Of a stretch of 64,000 nucleotides of DNA, positions 44,702 to 52,803 are shown piece after piece. Origin of the DNA: JAADHX01 sp964569385 (GTDB lineage: Bacteria > Actinomycetota > Acidimicrobiia > Acidimicrobiales > Poriferisodalaceae); NCBI GenBank assembly GCA_964569385.1, contig CAZMUM010000008.1:1-64000 (forward strand), written 5' to 3'. The position numbers and the translations under genes are program-made. Numbering within the stretch: the first letter of the stretch is position 1; every line of letters begins with the position of its first letter. Under the pieces are notes generated by a model. It did no database searches. It was not told the origin of the DNA and saw nothing but the letters and a program-made list of their open reading frames with translations.

Positions 44702-44709
44702 GCTACCAT
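44702..44709 (+). promoter_or_regulatory. Candidate extended -10 element upstream of rpsO
   Basis: GC-TACCAT, about 140 bases before rpsO, is identical to the element before rpmF and close to GC-TACACT before rplS and rpsB. No good -35 was found. It would give a leader holding the stem at 44735-44769. Confidence 0.33.
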
Positions 44710-44734
44710 TTACGGCTTGCGTGCCACGGGGCGT

Positions 44735-44769
44735 TGCACCGATTCACGCAGATACCAAACGTCGGTGCA
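44735..44769 (+). other. Stem in the rpsO leader
   Basis: Eight-base perfect arms TGCACCGA (44735-44742) and TCGGTGCA (44762-44769) enclose 19 bases. rpsO leaders in many bacteria carry structured S15-binding sites for feedback control, so this is a candidate, by position only. Confidence 0.4.
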
Positions 44770-44850
44770 TACGGTTGAATCTTCAATCGAACATTCGCCC
44801 CAACTACAGATGTGGCCGCCCGACGCGGTCGTACGTTACGAGAACTTCTT

Positions 44851-45108
44851 ATGTCAGATAAATCCGCCACGATCACTGAGCACCGCCTCCACGACGCCGA
44901 CACCGGGTCGCCCGAGGTGCAGATTGCGCTTCTCACTGGTCGTATCATCTACCTCACTGAACACTTCAAGGTCCACAAGAAGGACCACCATGGCCGTAGG
45001 GGCCTGTTGATGATGGTTGGCAAACGTCGCCGACTTCTCGACTACTTGAACGACAATGACGTAGAGCGTTACCGCTCAATAATTTCTAAGCTCGGCCTTC
45101 GTCGCTGA
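44851..45108 (+). CDS. rpsO: 30S ribosomal protein S15
   Basis: 85-residue helical protein that binds 16S rRNA early. HDADTGSPEVQIALLTGRI, LTEHFKVHKKDHHGRRGLL and MVGKRRRLLDYL are diagnostic. Start ATG 44851, aligned to the family start; ribosome site weak. 236 bases follow before pnp, with a terminator-like hairpin. Confidence 0.95.
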   Translation: MSDKSATITEHRLHDADTGSPEVQIALLTGRIIYLTEHFKVHKKDHHGRRGLLMMVGKRRRLLDYLNDNDVERYRSIISKLGLRR

Positions 45109-45118
45109 GCCACGACCA

Positions 45119-45143
45119 CAAGGCGGCCGTTCCGGCCGCTTTG
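45119..45143 (+). terminator. Hairpin between rpsO and pnp
   Basis: Arms CAAGGCGGCCG and CGGCCGCTTTG pair over 11 positions with one G-U, with a TTC loop, just after the rpsO stop. The 3' side has only a short TTT. It could terminate or attenuate transcription, or be a nuclease processing site as at the E. coli rpsO-pnp junction. Confidence 0.55.
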
Positions 45144-45308
45144 TCGCGTCGTGCCTACCTTCGGTGCCGAAGAATCGCATCTAGCGTCTTCGAACCTTCG
45201 GAGGAACTCTCATCGCATAGTGGTGGGCCCTCCGCGAGTTTTGGTGCCGACTGTGGTTGCCTGGCAATGCGAAGCGATTCAATTGTTCAAAAATCGAAAC
45301 AAAATACC

Positions 45309-45327
45309 GGGCAGGAAGGTCCTGCCC
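45309..45327 (+). promoter_or_regulatory. Hairpin immediately before the pnp ribosome site
   Basis: GGGCAGGA and TCCTGCCC form a perfect 8-bp stem with a 3-base loop; it ends eight bases before the GGAGA ribosome site of pnp. In E. coli pnp is self-regulated through an RNase III-cut leader stem at the same place, so a similar role is possible. Confidence 0.5.
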
Positions 45328-45344
45328 AACGAAATGGAGAAACA

Positions 45345-47801
45345 ATGGCTGAAGCCATTACCGTGTCGACTCAGATCTCTGGGACCGACAAGACGCTGTC
45401 ATTCGAAGCAGGCAAACTTGCCGGGCTTGCGAATGGCGCTGTAACTGCCCGTATAGGCAACACCCAGGTCCTAGTGACCGCAACTGCATCGTCGAAACCA
45501 CGTGATGGGGCCGACTTCTTTCCACTCACCGTCGATATCGAAGAGCGCATGTACGCCGCTGGTCGTATCCCCGGGTCGTTCTTTCGTCGTGAGGGCCGGG
45601 CGTCTGAGGACGCCATCTTGACCTGTCGCCTGATCGACCGGCCTTTGCGCCCCAACTTCCCAACGAAGTACCGTCACGACACTCACGTTGTTGGCACCAT
45701 TTTGGGCGTCGATGGCGAGAACCCATACGACGTTGTTGCCCTCAACGGCGCATCAGCTGCGTTGTGGACTAGCAACATTCCGTTCGAGTCTCCTGTGGCG
45801 GCCGTCCGTCTTGCTTGGTCCGTCGATGGCACCTGGATTCCGTTTCCAACGTTCGAACAAGGCGAAGCCTCTACGTTCGAAATGGTCGTGGCCGGACGCC
45901 AGCTCGACAGCGGCGAAGTTGCCGTAATGATGGTCGAAGCCGGTGGCACCGAGAAGTCGTTCGACTATTTCGCCGACGGTGCTCCTAAGGTCACAGAAGA
46001 GGTCCTTGCCAGCGGGCTCGAAGCTTCCAAGCAGTGGATCGACGACATCGTCGAGCTTCAGAAGTCGCTACGTACCGCCCTTGGCGATCCCGGCACCATG
46101 AACTGGATCGAGTCTTCTGACTACTCCGACGAAGTCCTTGACCGGGTTCGTGAAGTTGCAGCACCTCGTCTTACTGAAGTCATGTCTATCGCCGACAAGG
46201 CCGACCGTGACTTAGCCCAGAGCGAAGCAACTGCTGCTATCAAGTCCGAGCTCGAGACCGAGATGGCCGAGGTGGCCAACGGTGCCAAACAGGTATCGGG
46301 CGCTATTCGGGCCGTCACCAAAGAAATCGTACGTAGGCGAATCGTCGAAGACGGTTTCCGCATCGACGGCCGGGCCACCAACGAGGTGCGTGAGTTGTCG
46401 TCTGAGGTTGGCTTGTTGCCAACAGCACACGGATCGGCGTTGTTCCAACGCGGCGAGACCCAAGTACTCAACGTGACCACTCTGGGCATGTCGCGCATGG
46501 AACAGCTCATCGACACGCTCAACCCGACCAACCGCAAGCGTTACATGCACCACTACAACTTCCCGCCGTTCTCAACGGGCGAAGCTGGTTTCATGCGTGG
46601 ACCAAAGCGCCGCGAGATCGGCCACGGTGCTCTCGCCGAACGTGCTCTCATTCCGGTTATTCCATCTAAGGAAGACTTCCCGTACGCGCTTCGTTTGGTG
46701 TCTGACGCTCTTTCCTCGAACGGCTCTACCTCGATGGCCTCGGTTTGTGGGTCATCGCTATCGCTGATGGACGCCGGGGTTCCGATTAAGGGCGCCGTGG
46801 CTGGTATTGCAATGGGCCTTGTTCATGCCGATGGCAAGTACACGACTCTCACCGACATCCTCGGTGCCGAGGACGCGTTCGGCGACATGGACTTCAAGAT
46901 TGCTGGCACTGCCGACACCATTACTGCTCTTCAGCTCGATACCAAGATCGAAGGCATTCCAGCCGACGTTTTGGCTAACGCTTTACAGCAGGCGCGCGAT
47001 GCTCGTATGCACATCCTTGAGGTTATGGCCGGCGCGATTGCCGAGCCTCGGGCGGACGTGGGTGCCAGTGCCCCCAAGATTGTCAGCTTCGAGATTCCGA
47101 TCGACAAGATCGGCGAGGTCATTGGCCCACGAGGCAAGGTCATCAATCAAATTCAAGAAGAGACCGGTGCCGACATCAGCGTCGACGACGATGGCACTGT
47201 CGGGACGGTAGCTATCTCTGCTGTTGATCGCGCTGTAGTCGATGAGGCCGAGCGTCAGATCCGACTCATCATCAACCCACCAACCGCCAACGTTGGCGAG
47301 GTTTACGACGGTCGAGTCGTGAACATCACCAAGTTCGGCGCGTTCGTCAACATCTTGCCTGGCACCGATGGTCTGCTTCACATCTCCAAGATTGGCGGCG
47401 GAAAGCGCATAGACAAGGTTGAGGATGTTCTTAGCCTCGGCGATGTCGTGCCGGTAAAGGTCGACGACATCGATCCAAACGGCAAACTATCGCTTTCGCT
47501 AGCAGGCGACGCCCCTGCGTCTGCTCCGGCCTCGGCCCCCGCTGCTGCGGCGAGCACGTCCGACGATTCGGCTGCTGAGCCAATCGCGGCTGAGAAGAGC
47601 ACCGGTAGCCGAAGCGAAGAGTCTGAGCCAGTGCAGCCCGAAGTAGTTGCCGACGATGCTGTCTCGTCAGCGAGCTCAGACGAACGAGTTGATGTCAACT
47701 TCGGCGAGTCGTTCGACGCTAAGGCAGCCGAACAGTTTGGCGATCTCGGTCCGGCTCCGGCTGGTGGTGGCGGACAACGTCGCCGTCGTCGTCGTCGTTA
47801 A
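45345..47801 (+). CDS. pnp: Polynucleotide phosphorylase
   Basis: 3'-to-5' exoribonuclease and RNA-tailing enzyme. 818 residues from ATG 45345: first RNase PH domain, helical linker, second RNase PH domain, KH domain (IGEVIGPRGKVINQIQEETG) and S1 domain (YDGRVVNITKFGAFVNILPG). It is longer than the usual 700-720 residues because of an acidic Ala/Ser tail ending in a run of arginines (GQRRRRRRR). The upstream open frame back to 45141 lacks family similarity and is leader. Confidence 0.95.
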   Translation: MAEAITVSTQISGTDKTLSFEAGKLAGLANGAVTARIGNTQVLVTATASSKPRDGADFFPLTVDIEERMYAAGRIPGSFFRREGRASEDAILTCRLIDRPLRPNFPTKYRHDTHVVGTILGVDGENPYDVVALNGASAALWTSNIPFESPVAAVRLAWSVDGTWIPFPTFEQGEASTFEMVVAGRQLDSGEVAVMMVEAGGTEKSFDYFADGAPKVTEEVLASGLEASKQWIDDIVELQKSLRTALGDPGTMNWIESSDYSDEVLDRVREVAAPRLTEVMSIADKADRDLAQSEATAAIKSELETEMAEVANGAKQVSGAIRAVTKEIVRRRIVEDGFRIDGRATNEVRELSSEVGLLPTAHGSALFQRGETQVLNVTTLGMSRMEQLIDTLNPTNRKRYMHHYNFPPFSTGEAGFMRGPKRREIGHGALAERALIPVIPSKEDFPYALRLVSDALSSNGSTSMASVCGSSLSLMDAGVPIKGAVAGIAMGLVHADGKYTTLTDILGAEDAFGDMDFKIAGTADTITALQLDTKIEGIPADVLANALQQARDARMHILEVMAGAIAEPRADVGASAPKIVSFEIPIDKIGEVIGPRGKVINQIQEETGADISVDDDGTVGTVAISAVDRAVVDEAERQIRLIINPPTANVGEVYDGRVVNITKFGAFVNILPGTDGLLHISKIGGGKRIDKVEDVLSLGDVVPVKVDDIDPNGKLSLSLAGDAPASAPASAPAAAASTSDDSAAEPIAAEKSTGSRSEESEPVQPEVVADDAVSSASSDERVDVNFGESFDAKAAEQFGDLGPAPAGGGGQRRRRRRR

Positions 47802-47868
47802 GGACTTAAGTCAAAAGGTGGCGAGTTAGCTCAAAAGGCATAGCTAGTCTCGCCCCGAACATGTCATG

Positions 47869-47903
47869 ATCAGGCTAGGGCATCGTGCCCTGGCCTGATT
47901 TGG
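47869..47903 (+). terminator. Terminator after pnp
   Basis: Arms ATCAGGCTAGGGCA and TGCCCTGGCCTGAT pair over 14 bases (one wobble) with a TCG loop; TTTGG follows. It lies just before dapB and would end the pnp transcript, although it overlaps the dapB leader. Confidence 0.65.
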
Positions 47904-47915
47904 ATGTAGGTGTAC

Positions 47916-48704
47916 GTGTCAAAACGGATTGCGGTTCTGGGAGGTTCTGGCCGAATGGGCCGGGCTGCGGTTGCTGCTGTTGATGCAGATCCCGATCTAC
48001 GACTAGTGGGGGTAGTGAGCCGGAGTCATGGAGGATCGATGGCTGCCGATCTTGTACCGGGGGTCGAGAATGTCGTGGTGGTCGAAACTGTTGAACGACT
48101 CGACCCCGCCGACATCGATTGTTTGCTCGACTTGACGGTTGGCGACGCCGCTGCGAATCACATGCGGTGGGCTGCCTTGGCAGGTCTGGACATCGTTGTT
48201 GGGGCTAGTGGCGTCGGCGACGACGTGGTCTCATCGATGGCCGAATTCTTCGACCGGAGCCGTTGTTTGGTCGTGCCAAACTTCGCTATTGGCGCAGTGT
48301 TGATGATGCGCTTCGCAGAGCTGGCTGCGCCCTATTTCGACTCTGTGGAGATCGTCGAACTACACCACCATCAGAAGCTTGATGCGCCTTCTGGGTCAGC
48401 GGTTGCTACAGCATCGCGAATAGCGGCAGCGAGCCAGACTTGGGCGGCTGATCCAACGATCAGCGAATCGGTTTCTGGGTCGCGAGGAGCACGGGTGCAC
48501 GGTATAGCGGTTCATTCGATTCGGATGCATGGCCTGCTGGCCCATCAGGAAGTCATGTTTGGGTCGCAGGGTCAGACGCTTACGATTCGGCAGGACACAA
48601 GCGATAGGTCCTGCTTCATGCCCGGCGTGGTGCTGGCAGTATCCGAAATCGACCAACTTGATGCCGGCGTGACCGTCGGCCTAGACGTACTACTAGGAGT
48701 CTGA
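47916..48704 (+). CDS. dapB: 4-hydroxy-tetrahydrodipicolinate reductase
   Basis: NAD(P)H-dependent step of lysine/diaminopimelate synthesis for cell wall. 262 residues from GTG 47916 (AGG five bases upstream): IAVLGGSGRMGRAAVAAV nucleotide site, GASGVGDDV and the catalytic ELHHHQKLDAPSGSA. A GTG at 47910 is also possible. The stop overlaps the kinase gene by one base. Confidence 0.93.
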   Translation: MSKRIAVLGGSGRMGRAAVAAVDADPDLRLVGVVSRSHGGSMAADLVPGVENVVVVETVERLDPADIDCLLDLTVGDAAANHMRWAALAGLDIVVGASGVGDDVVSSMAEFFDRSRCLVVPNFAIGAVLMMRFAELAAPYFDSVEIVELHHHQKLDAPSGSAVATASRIAAASQTWAADPTISESVSGSRGARVHGIAVHSIRMHGLLAHQEVMFGSQGQTLTIRQDTSDRSCFMPGVVLAVSEIDQLDAGVTVGLDVLLGV

Positions 48705-49561
48705 TGGCACGCATTGTTTGTGTAGGTTCGCTCAACCACGACTTCACCGTCTGGGTTCCGCGACGTCCCAGGAGTGATGAAACCTTGCATGGCGATCGTG
48801 TTGAGGAGTTCAGAGGCGGCAAGGGCGCGAACCAGGTTGTGGCTGCGGCCCGTCTAGGGGCAGAGACGTCGATGGTCGGCTGCGTCGGCATCGATGGTCG
48901 TGGCGACTTCCTGCTCAGCGGACTCGCTCTCGACGGAGTCGAGCATGGCCACGTTCGTCGGGTCGATGCTCCGACCGGAGTTGCGCTCATTACTGTTGAT
49001 CCCGAGAACGTTTCGATCGTGGTCGTATCGGGTGCTAACGGTGCCCTCGACCCTTCGATGGTTGTTGAGGCTCGAGACGTCATCGAGGGCGCTGATGCCC
49101 TGTTGCTTCAGGGCGAGGTGCCAGCGGCCGCTGCATTCCAAGCTGCCCAGATCGCGGCAGCGACAGGAACCCTTGTCGTGTTCAATCCGGCCCCGTTCAA
49201 CGACGTGGCCGATGCCGTCATTCCGCTCACCGATGTTCTTATCGTCAACCGTCAGGAAGCGACCGAACTTGGTTCGGTCGACTGCCCGATAATGGTGACG
49301 ACACTCGGCCAGTTCGGCTGTGACGTAACTGTTGATGGCGCAACCGAACACGTGCCGCCCTTCGATGTCGCTACCGTCGACCCGACTGGGGCAGGAGACT
49401 GCTTCGTTGCTGCCATGGCAGTGGGTTTGGCTGAAGGCATGAGTCCGATCGATGCGGCTTCGTTCGCCAACGCGGCGGGTTCGATAGCGGTTGAGAAGTC
49501 GGGCGCTCAACCGGCGCTGCCGATGAGGCATGCAGTCGAGGAACGCCTAGCAACCCACTAA
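48704..49561 (+). CDS. PfkB-family carbohydrate kinase (ribokinase-like)
   Basis: 285 residues; sugar or nucleoside kinase of the PfkB family. N-terminal VGSLNHDFTVWVPRRP, the GGKGANQVVAAARLGA substrate motif and the C-terminal VDPTGAGDCFVAAMAVGL catalytic Asp region match ribokinases. The exact sugar cannot be told. ATG 48704 overlaps the dapB stop and has AGGAG upstream, so both are co-translated. Confidence 0.85.
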   Translation: MARIVCVGSLNHDFTVWVPRRPRSDETLHGDRVEEFRGGKGANQVVAAARLGAETSMVGCVGIDGRGDFLLSGLALDGVEHGHVRRVDAPTGVALITVDPENVSIVVVSGANGALDPSMVVEARDVIEGADALLLQGEVPAAAAFQAAQIAAATGTLVVFNPAPFNDVADAVIPLTDVLIVNRQEATELGSVDCPIMVTTLGQFGCDVTVDGATEHVPPFDVATVDPTGAGDCFVAAMAVGLAEGMSPIDAASFANAAGSIAVEKSGAQPALPMRHAVEERLATH

Positions 49562-49600
49562 CGAGCCGCGCCCAGAGGGGGAGGGCCAACGACAGAAGAT

Positions 49601-50248
49601 TTAGGTCGCTGGGTCCTGAGTCCCATCTTGGCTTGTCCACACTTGGCTGACAACTAGTACGGCCATGATTGCCATGAAGGCGAGCTGGTATCGGCCCAAG
49701 AACTCGACCACCGATCCAATCGGACCAGAAAACACTTGGCCGAGGCGCCAGATGACAAACAGACGCAACGCAGTCCCGCTGGCATTCAGCGCTCCAAAGA
49801 TCCACGGTTTCACCCGAACTAGGCCAGACAGTAGGCAGACCGGGTAGTTAGGGAGGGCAGCGATGAAGAATGGCCCAAACCTCGGAAACCAGCGATCGAG
49901 CCAACCGATCGACTTAGTGATCCGGTTCCGCGGGCCCAGTTCGGCATCGATCGCGGCGCGACCCTGGGGACCGAACTCCGATCCGATGAGGTACAGGAAC
50001 GGGTCTGGCAGAACCAACCTTGTGAACCCGACTACAAAAAATGCCCACGCCGGAACTGAGTTCACGGTGAGAATCAGGAATGGATCTGACGGCGCTAGTG
50101 CGATCAGTAGGAGCGGGGCTTTGTTGGCAAGGGTCGCACTAGGAATCTGCGCGAGGAGCGCGCCAACCATCAGCACCCCTGGCACGATCGCCAGCCGGTT
50201 CAGTCGACGGCGCTGTGTCTCATTTAGCACCGCTGGCTCGTTGCTCAC
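49601..50248 (-). CDS. VTT/DedA-like multi-span membrane protein
   Basis: About 215 residues with four to five hydrophobic helices (LAIVPGVLMVGALLA, VPAWAFFVVGFTRLV, FFIAALPNYPVCLLSGLV, LAFMAIMAVLVVS). The RFGPFFIAALPNYP-type loop and the following GA-containing helix resemble the SNARE-associated/VTT proteins, which move lipids or act as transporters in membranes, but the match is loose. GTG at 50248. An IS630 copy begins 53 bases before its start and may have replaced its promoter. Confidence 0.5.
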   Translation of the reverse strand: MSNEPAVLNETQRRRLNRLAIVPGVLMVGALLAQIPSATLANKAPLLLIALAPSDPFLILTVNSVPAWAFFVVGFTRLVLPDPFLYLIGSEFGPQGRAAIDAELGPRNRITKSIGWLDRWFPRFGPFFIAALPNYPVCLLSGLVRVKPWIFGALNASGTALRLFVIWRLGQVFSGPIGSVVEFLGRYQLAFMAIMAVLVVSQVWTSQDGTQDPAT

Positions 50249-50300
50249 TGCGCACAACTCTACGGCCTCAGAGGACCATTCCTCGCAGCGGAAACATCGC

Positions 50301-50322
50301 TAGTGCTTTGACCACAAACGTT
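50301..50322 (+). repeat. IS630 left terminal repeat
   Basis: Outer end of the element; matches the complement of the right end (51518-51539) at 14 of 22 positions, starting at the TA target. Confidence 0.55.
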
Positions 50323-50334
50323 CGCGCGGGTGTG

Positions 50335-51468
50335 TCATGCAGCGAGTGGCTGGTGGGGTCGGCCCCATTTGTGGCCTTTCTCTGATCGGACTCGGGCGCG
50401 TTCTTTGCGTTGTGCTCGGAGGAGCTGAGGTGATCGGGCGTGGTCATTGCGCCAGCGGAGGTGGGCGTGGATGCGGCGGGTGAGCACGACGTGGTTCCGA
50501 TGGTTCGAGTTGTTCAACACGAACTCGCGTAGCGGCCCGAAGTGCGCCTCGATCGGGTTCGCCCACGAGCTGTAGGTCGGCGTGAAGCACAACTCGACCT
50601 TGTTCTTGTTAGCCCATGCCCGCAGCTTGGGGCCCTTGTGGGAGTTCAAGTTGTCAAGGATCACATAGATCTTGTTGCCGTCAGGCCGCGCAGCGCGGAT
50701 CGACTTCAACGCAGCGAGCACGTTAAGCGCAGACTTGCATCGGCGCACGACTCCCCACATGGTGTCGTCGCCAATCGAGTAGCAGCCGTGGAACTGACGA
50801 ACCCCGTGGAGCTTGTGATAGTTCGCCGGCTGGCGCTGCGGCTCAGACGAGGGTGCCCAGCAGTTCCCGCCGACCGGACCGATGTTGAGCGGACCGAACT
50901 CGTCGAACGCGAAACACCTGTTGGGAAACGTGTTCATGACGTGTTCGATCCGGTCGAGCTTCGCGTCACGGTCGGGATCGTTGGACTCCTTCCACGTCTT
51001 GGTGCGCTGGAACGTGACGTGATTGTCGGCCAGGATCTGGCGGCAACGTTCTCGACCGATCGCCACGACCCGGTCAGCGTTGTTAGCGAGATACTCGACC
51101 AGCTTGCGAATCGACCAACGCGTGAACGGCTGGCCCAGCTTCTCGGGTCGCGTCGTGGCCGTCGCAACAATGAACTCGACATCGTCAGTCGTGATCTGGC
51201 GGGGACGGCCACCCGCCCACTGAGGGTCCAGCGATCGCATCCCCAGATCGTTGAACCGGTGGATCATCTCGCGCGCCCGATCCTCTGATGTCGCGACCAG
51301 CTTTGCGATCACCGGCACCGTGTTCCCGCTAGCCGAGGTTTGGACAACCAGCGCTCGCCGCCACCTGACGATCGACTTGTCGCTGCGTCCACCACCTCGT
51401 CTCACGATCCGGGTGATCTCGGCACCCTCATGGTCGAACAGTCGACGAACTCGCAACGGTTTACTCAT
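50335..51468 (-). CDS. IS630-family transposase
   Basis: 377 residues: N-terminal helix-turn-helix domain (VRRLFDHEGAEITRIVRRGGG onward, wHTH near 80-155), then a DDE domain with Asp189 in CFAFDEFGP, Asp272 in VILDNLNSHKGP and Glu307 in WANPIEAHFGPL. All three catalytic residues present and no frameshift, so it should be active. Start ATG 51468; the earlier in-frame start at 51513 lies in the terminal repeat region. Codes in the opposite direction to the surrounding operons. Confidence 0.9.
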   Translation of the reverse strand: MSKPLRVRRLFDHEGAEITRIVRRGGGRSDKSIVRWRRALVVQTSASGNTVPVIAKLVATSEDRAREMIHRFNDLGMRSLDPQWAGGRPRQITTDDVEFIVATATTRPEKLGQPFTRWSIRKLVEYLANNADRVVAIGRERCRQILADNHVTFQRTKTWKESNDPDRDAKLDRIEHVMNTFPNRCFAFDEFGPLNIGPVGGNCWAPSSEPQRQPANYHKLHGVRQFHGCYSIGDDTMWGVVRRCKSALNVLAALKSIRAARPDGNKIYVILDNLNSHKGPKLRAWANKNKVELCFTPTYSSWANPIEAHFGPLREFVLNNSNHRNHVVLTRRIHAHLRWRNDHARSPQLLRAQRKERARVRSEKGHKWGRPHQPLAA

Positions 51469-51517
51469 CACCCAAGTCTGCGCGACCCAACCATCCAAGT
51501 GGTAGACACGCACCCCA

Positions 51518-51539
51518 CAAGTTCATGGCCACATCGCTA
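51518..51539 (+). repeat. IS630 right terminal repeat
   Basis: Inverted partner of the left end, ending in TA. The last nine bases also form part of the direct repeat ACATCGCTAG with the left flank. Confidence 0.55.
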
Positions 51540-51551
51540 GGCGGCCGTTGG

Positions 51552-52097
51552 TTAGTAGAGGCCTGCAGCAACCACGGGACGCGCGGTGGATCGTTTGTCG
51601 GACGGGACGTACTCGGTGTTGTCTTCAACGCCGTTGTACGCCTCGAGCCAATTGGTGTGGGCGCCAGAGACTGTTACCGATGCGCCGTCGGTGGCGAAAC
51701 CGACCGTGAGGGCTTTCTGGACGAAGGCCCCTCCAACCACTGCAAGCCCGATGCCGCCGACGACAGCGATGAGCATTCCGACGACATTGGCCGAGCTAAG
51801 TGCGCTCATGAAACGCATCAAGAAGAAGATGGCAACGATCGAGCGAAGACCGAGCAGCCCAAGTTGTTTTGTCTTCACCGACTTCGATCTGCCGATCCTG
51901 GCGGTGAAGGCATCGCCGCTGATGCGCTGCTGAATGGCCTTCGTCATCAGGCCGATTGGCAGGGCTGCGATCTGGCTAATTCTTGAGTCTCCGCTAACGA
52001 GTTGAGCGAGTGATTCGACGGGTTCACCGCTGACCACACAAACCAGCGGCAATTGCCCTGCCTCGAGTTCAGTTCTGGTGATTGTTAGGTCGCTCAT
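51552..52097 (-). CDS. Two-helix membrane protein, unknown function
   Basis: 181 residues from ATG 52097, with AGGAG seven bases upstream. A beta-type N-terminus (VCVVSGEPVESLAQL) with one CVVSG stretch, two membrane helices (GLRSIVAIFFLMRFM and ANVVGMLIAVVGGIGLAVVGG), and a short periplasmic or cytoplasmic tail. No family recognised. The IS630 copy sits just beyond its stop, so it is not disrupted. Confidence 0.6.
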   Translation of the reverse strand: MSDLTITRTELEAGQLPLVCVVSGEPVESLAQLVSGDSRISQIAALPIGLMTKAIQQRISGDAFTARIGRSKSVKTKQLGLLGLRSIVAIFFLMRFMSALSSANVVGMLIAVVGGIGLAVVGGAFVQKALTVGFATDGASVTVSGAHTNWLEAYNGVEDNTEYVPSDKRSTARPVVAAGLY

Positions 52098-52227
52098 GGG
52101 TTGCTCCTGCACACTTTGCGTCGGACTATTGCCTGTTAGTTGTTGCCGCTGATGATCCTTTCGGCGTTTTGAGGCTGAATCTGTAGTTACTCCGTCGCAG
52201 CTGGCGGAGCCCAGGATCTGTAGCGTT

Positions 52228-52803
52228 GTGCCGATGGCTACGGTTCGCGAGCGAGTTCTTGACGGGGCAAGGGTCGCGGCGTTCAAGTTTTCGCTGCAAC
52301 GCCTCACCGTCGACGACATCAGCCGCGAGTGCGGAGTAAGTCGGGCCACGATCTATCGCCATTTTTCGGGTGGGCGTGAACAAATAGTCGCCGACCTTGT
52401 AGCCGACGAACTCGACCGATTCCTGAACCACCTAGCCGCGGCGGTAGACGGCATAGACGATGTGGCGCCGGTGCTGACAGTCGGGCTTATGTCGGCGCGC
52501 GATTTTGTCGCTCGACACGAACTTCTCCAGCGAATTCTGGCTATCGAGCCCGAGATCGTGCTGCCATACCTGACGGTGGCCACTGAACGATTATTGGAGC
52601 TAATCGGTGGCTTCCTAACTCCGTTCGTTCAACAGGCCAGTTGCGCCGACGATGTCGAAGCCACATGTGAGTATCTGGCCCGGCTGTTTCTCTCGTACGC
52701 AACCGCTTCTGGTAGCTGGGATCTAACAGACCCGATTGAGGTCGACCAATTGATTCAGACCCAGTTCCTTGCGTGCACCACGGTGCGGCCGAAGGAACCT
52801 TGA
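52228..52803 (+). CDS. TetR-family transcriptional regulator (with manA)
   Basis: 191 residues, GTG 52228 or ATG 52234. N-terminal TetR HTH: LTVDDISRECGVSRATIYRHFSGG is intact; the C-terminal ligand domain is not assignable. Its stop overlaps the manA start (TGATG), so the regulator and mannose-6-phosphate isomerase are co-translated. The 130 bases on the divergent side hold no gene and no clear promoter that I can name. Confidence 0.82.
   Translation: MPMATVRERVLDGARVAAFKFSLQRLTVDDISRECGVSRATIYRHFSGGREQIVADLVADELDRFLNHLAAAVDGIDDVAPVLTVGLMSARDFVARHELLQRILAIEPEIVLPYLTVATERLLELIGGFLTPFVQQASCADDVEATCEYLARLFLSYATASGSWDLTDPIEVDQLIQTQFLACTTVRPKEP

Larger units (their letters stand above)
50301..51539 (-). 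mobile_element. IS630-family insertion sequence, apparently intact
   Basis: About 1.24 kb: one transposase gene with flanking imperfect inverted repeats, 22 bases at each end (50301-50322 and 51518-51539) matching at 14 of 22. Both ends are TA, the target IS630 elements use and duplicate. A 10-base direct repeat ACATCGCTAG is present at 50294-50303 and 51531-51540. Inserted 12 bases from the stop of the following two-helix gene and 53 bases from the membrane protein gene. Confidence 0.78.

Noticed and set aside
45141..45344. N-terminal extension of PNPase
   Set aside because: Open frame but no family similarity; it is the leader with hairpins, and ATG 45345 has a good ribosome site and matches the family start.
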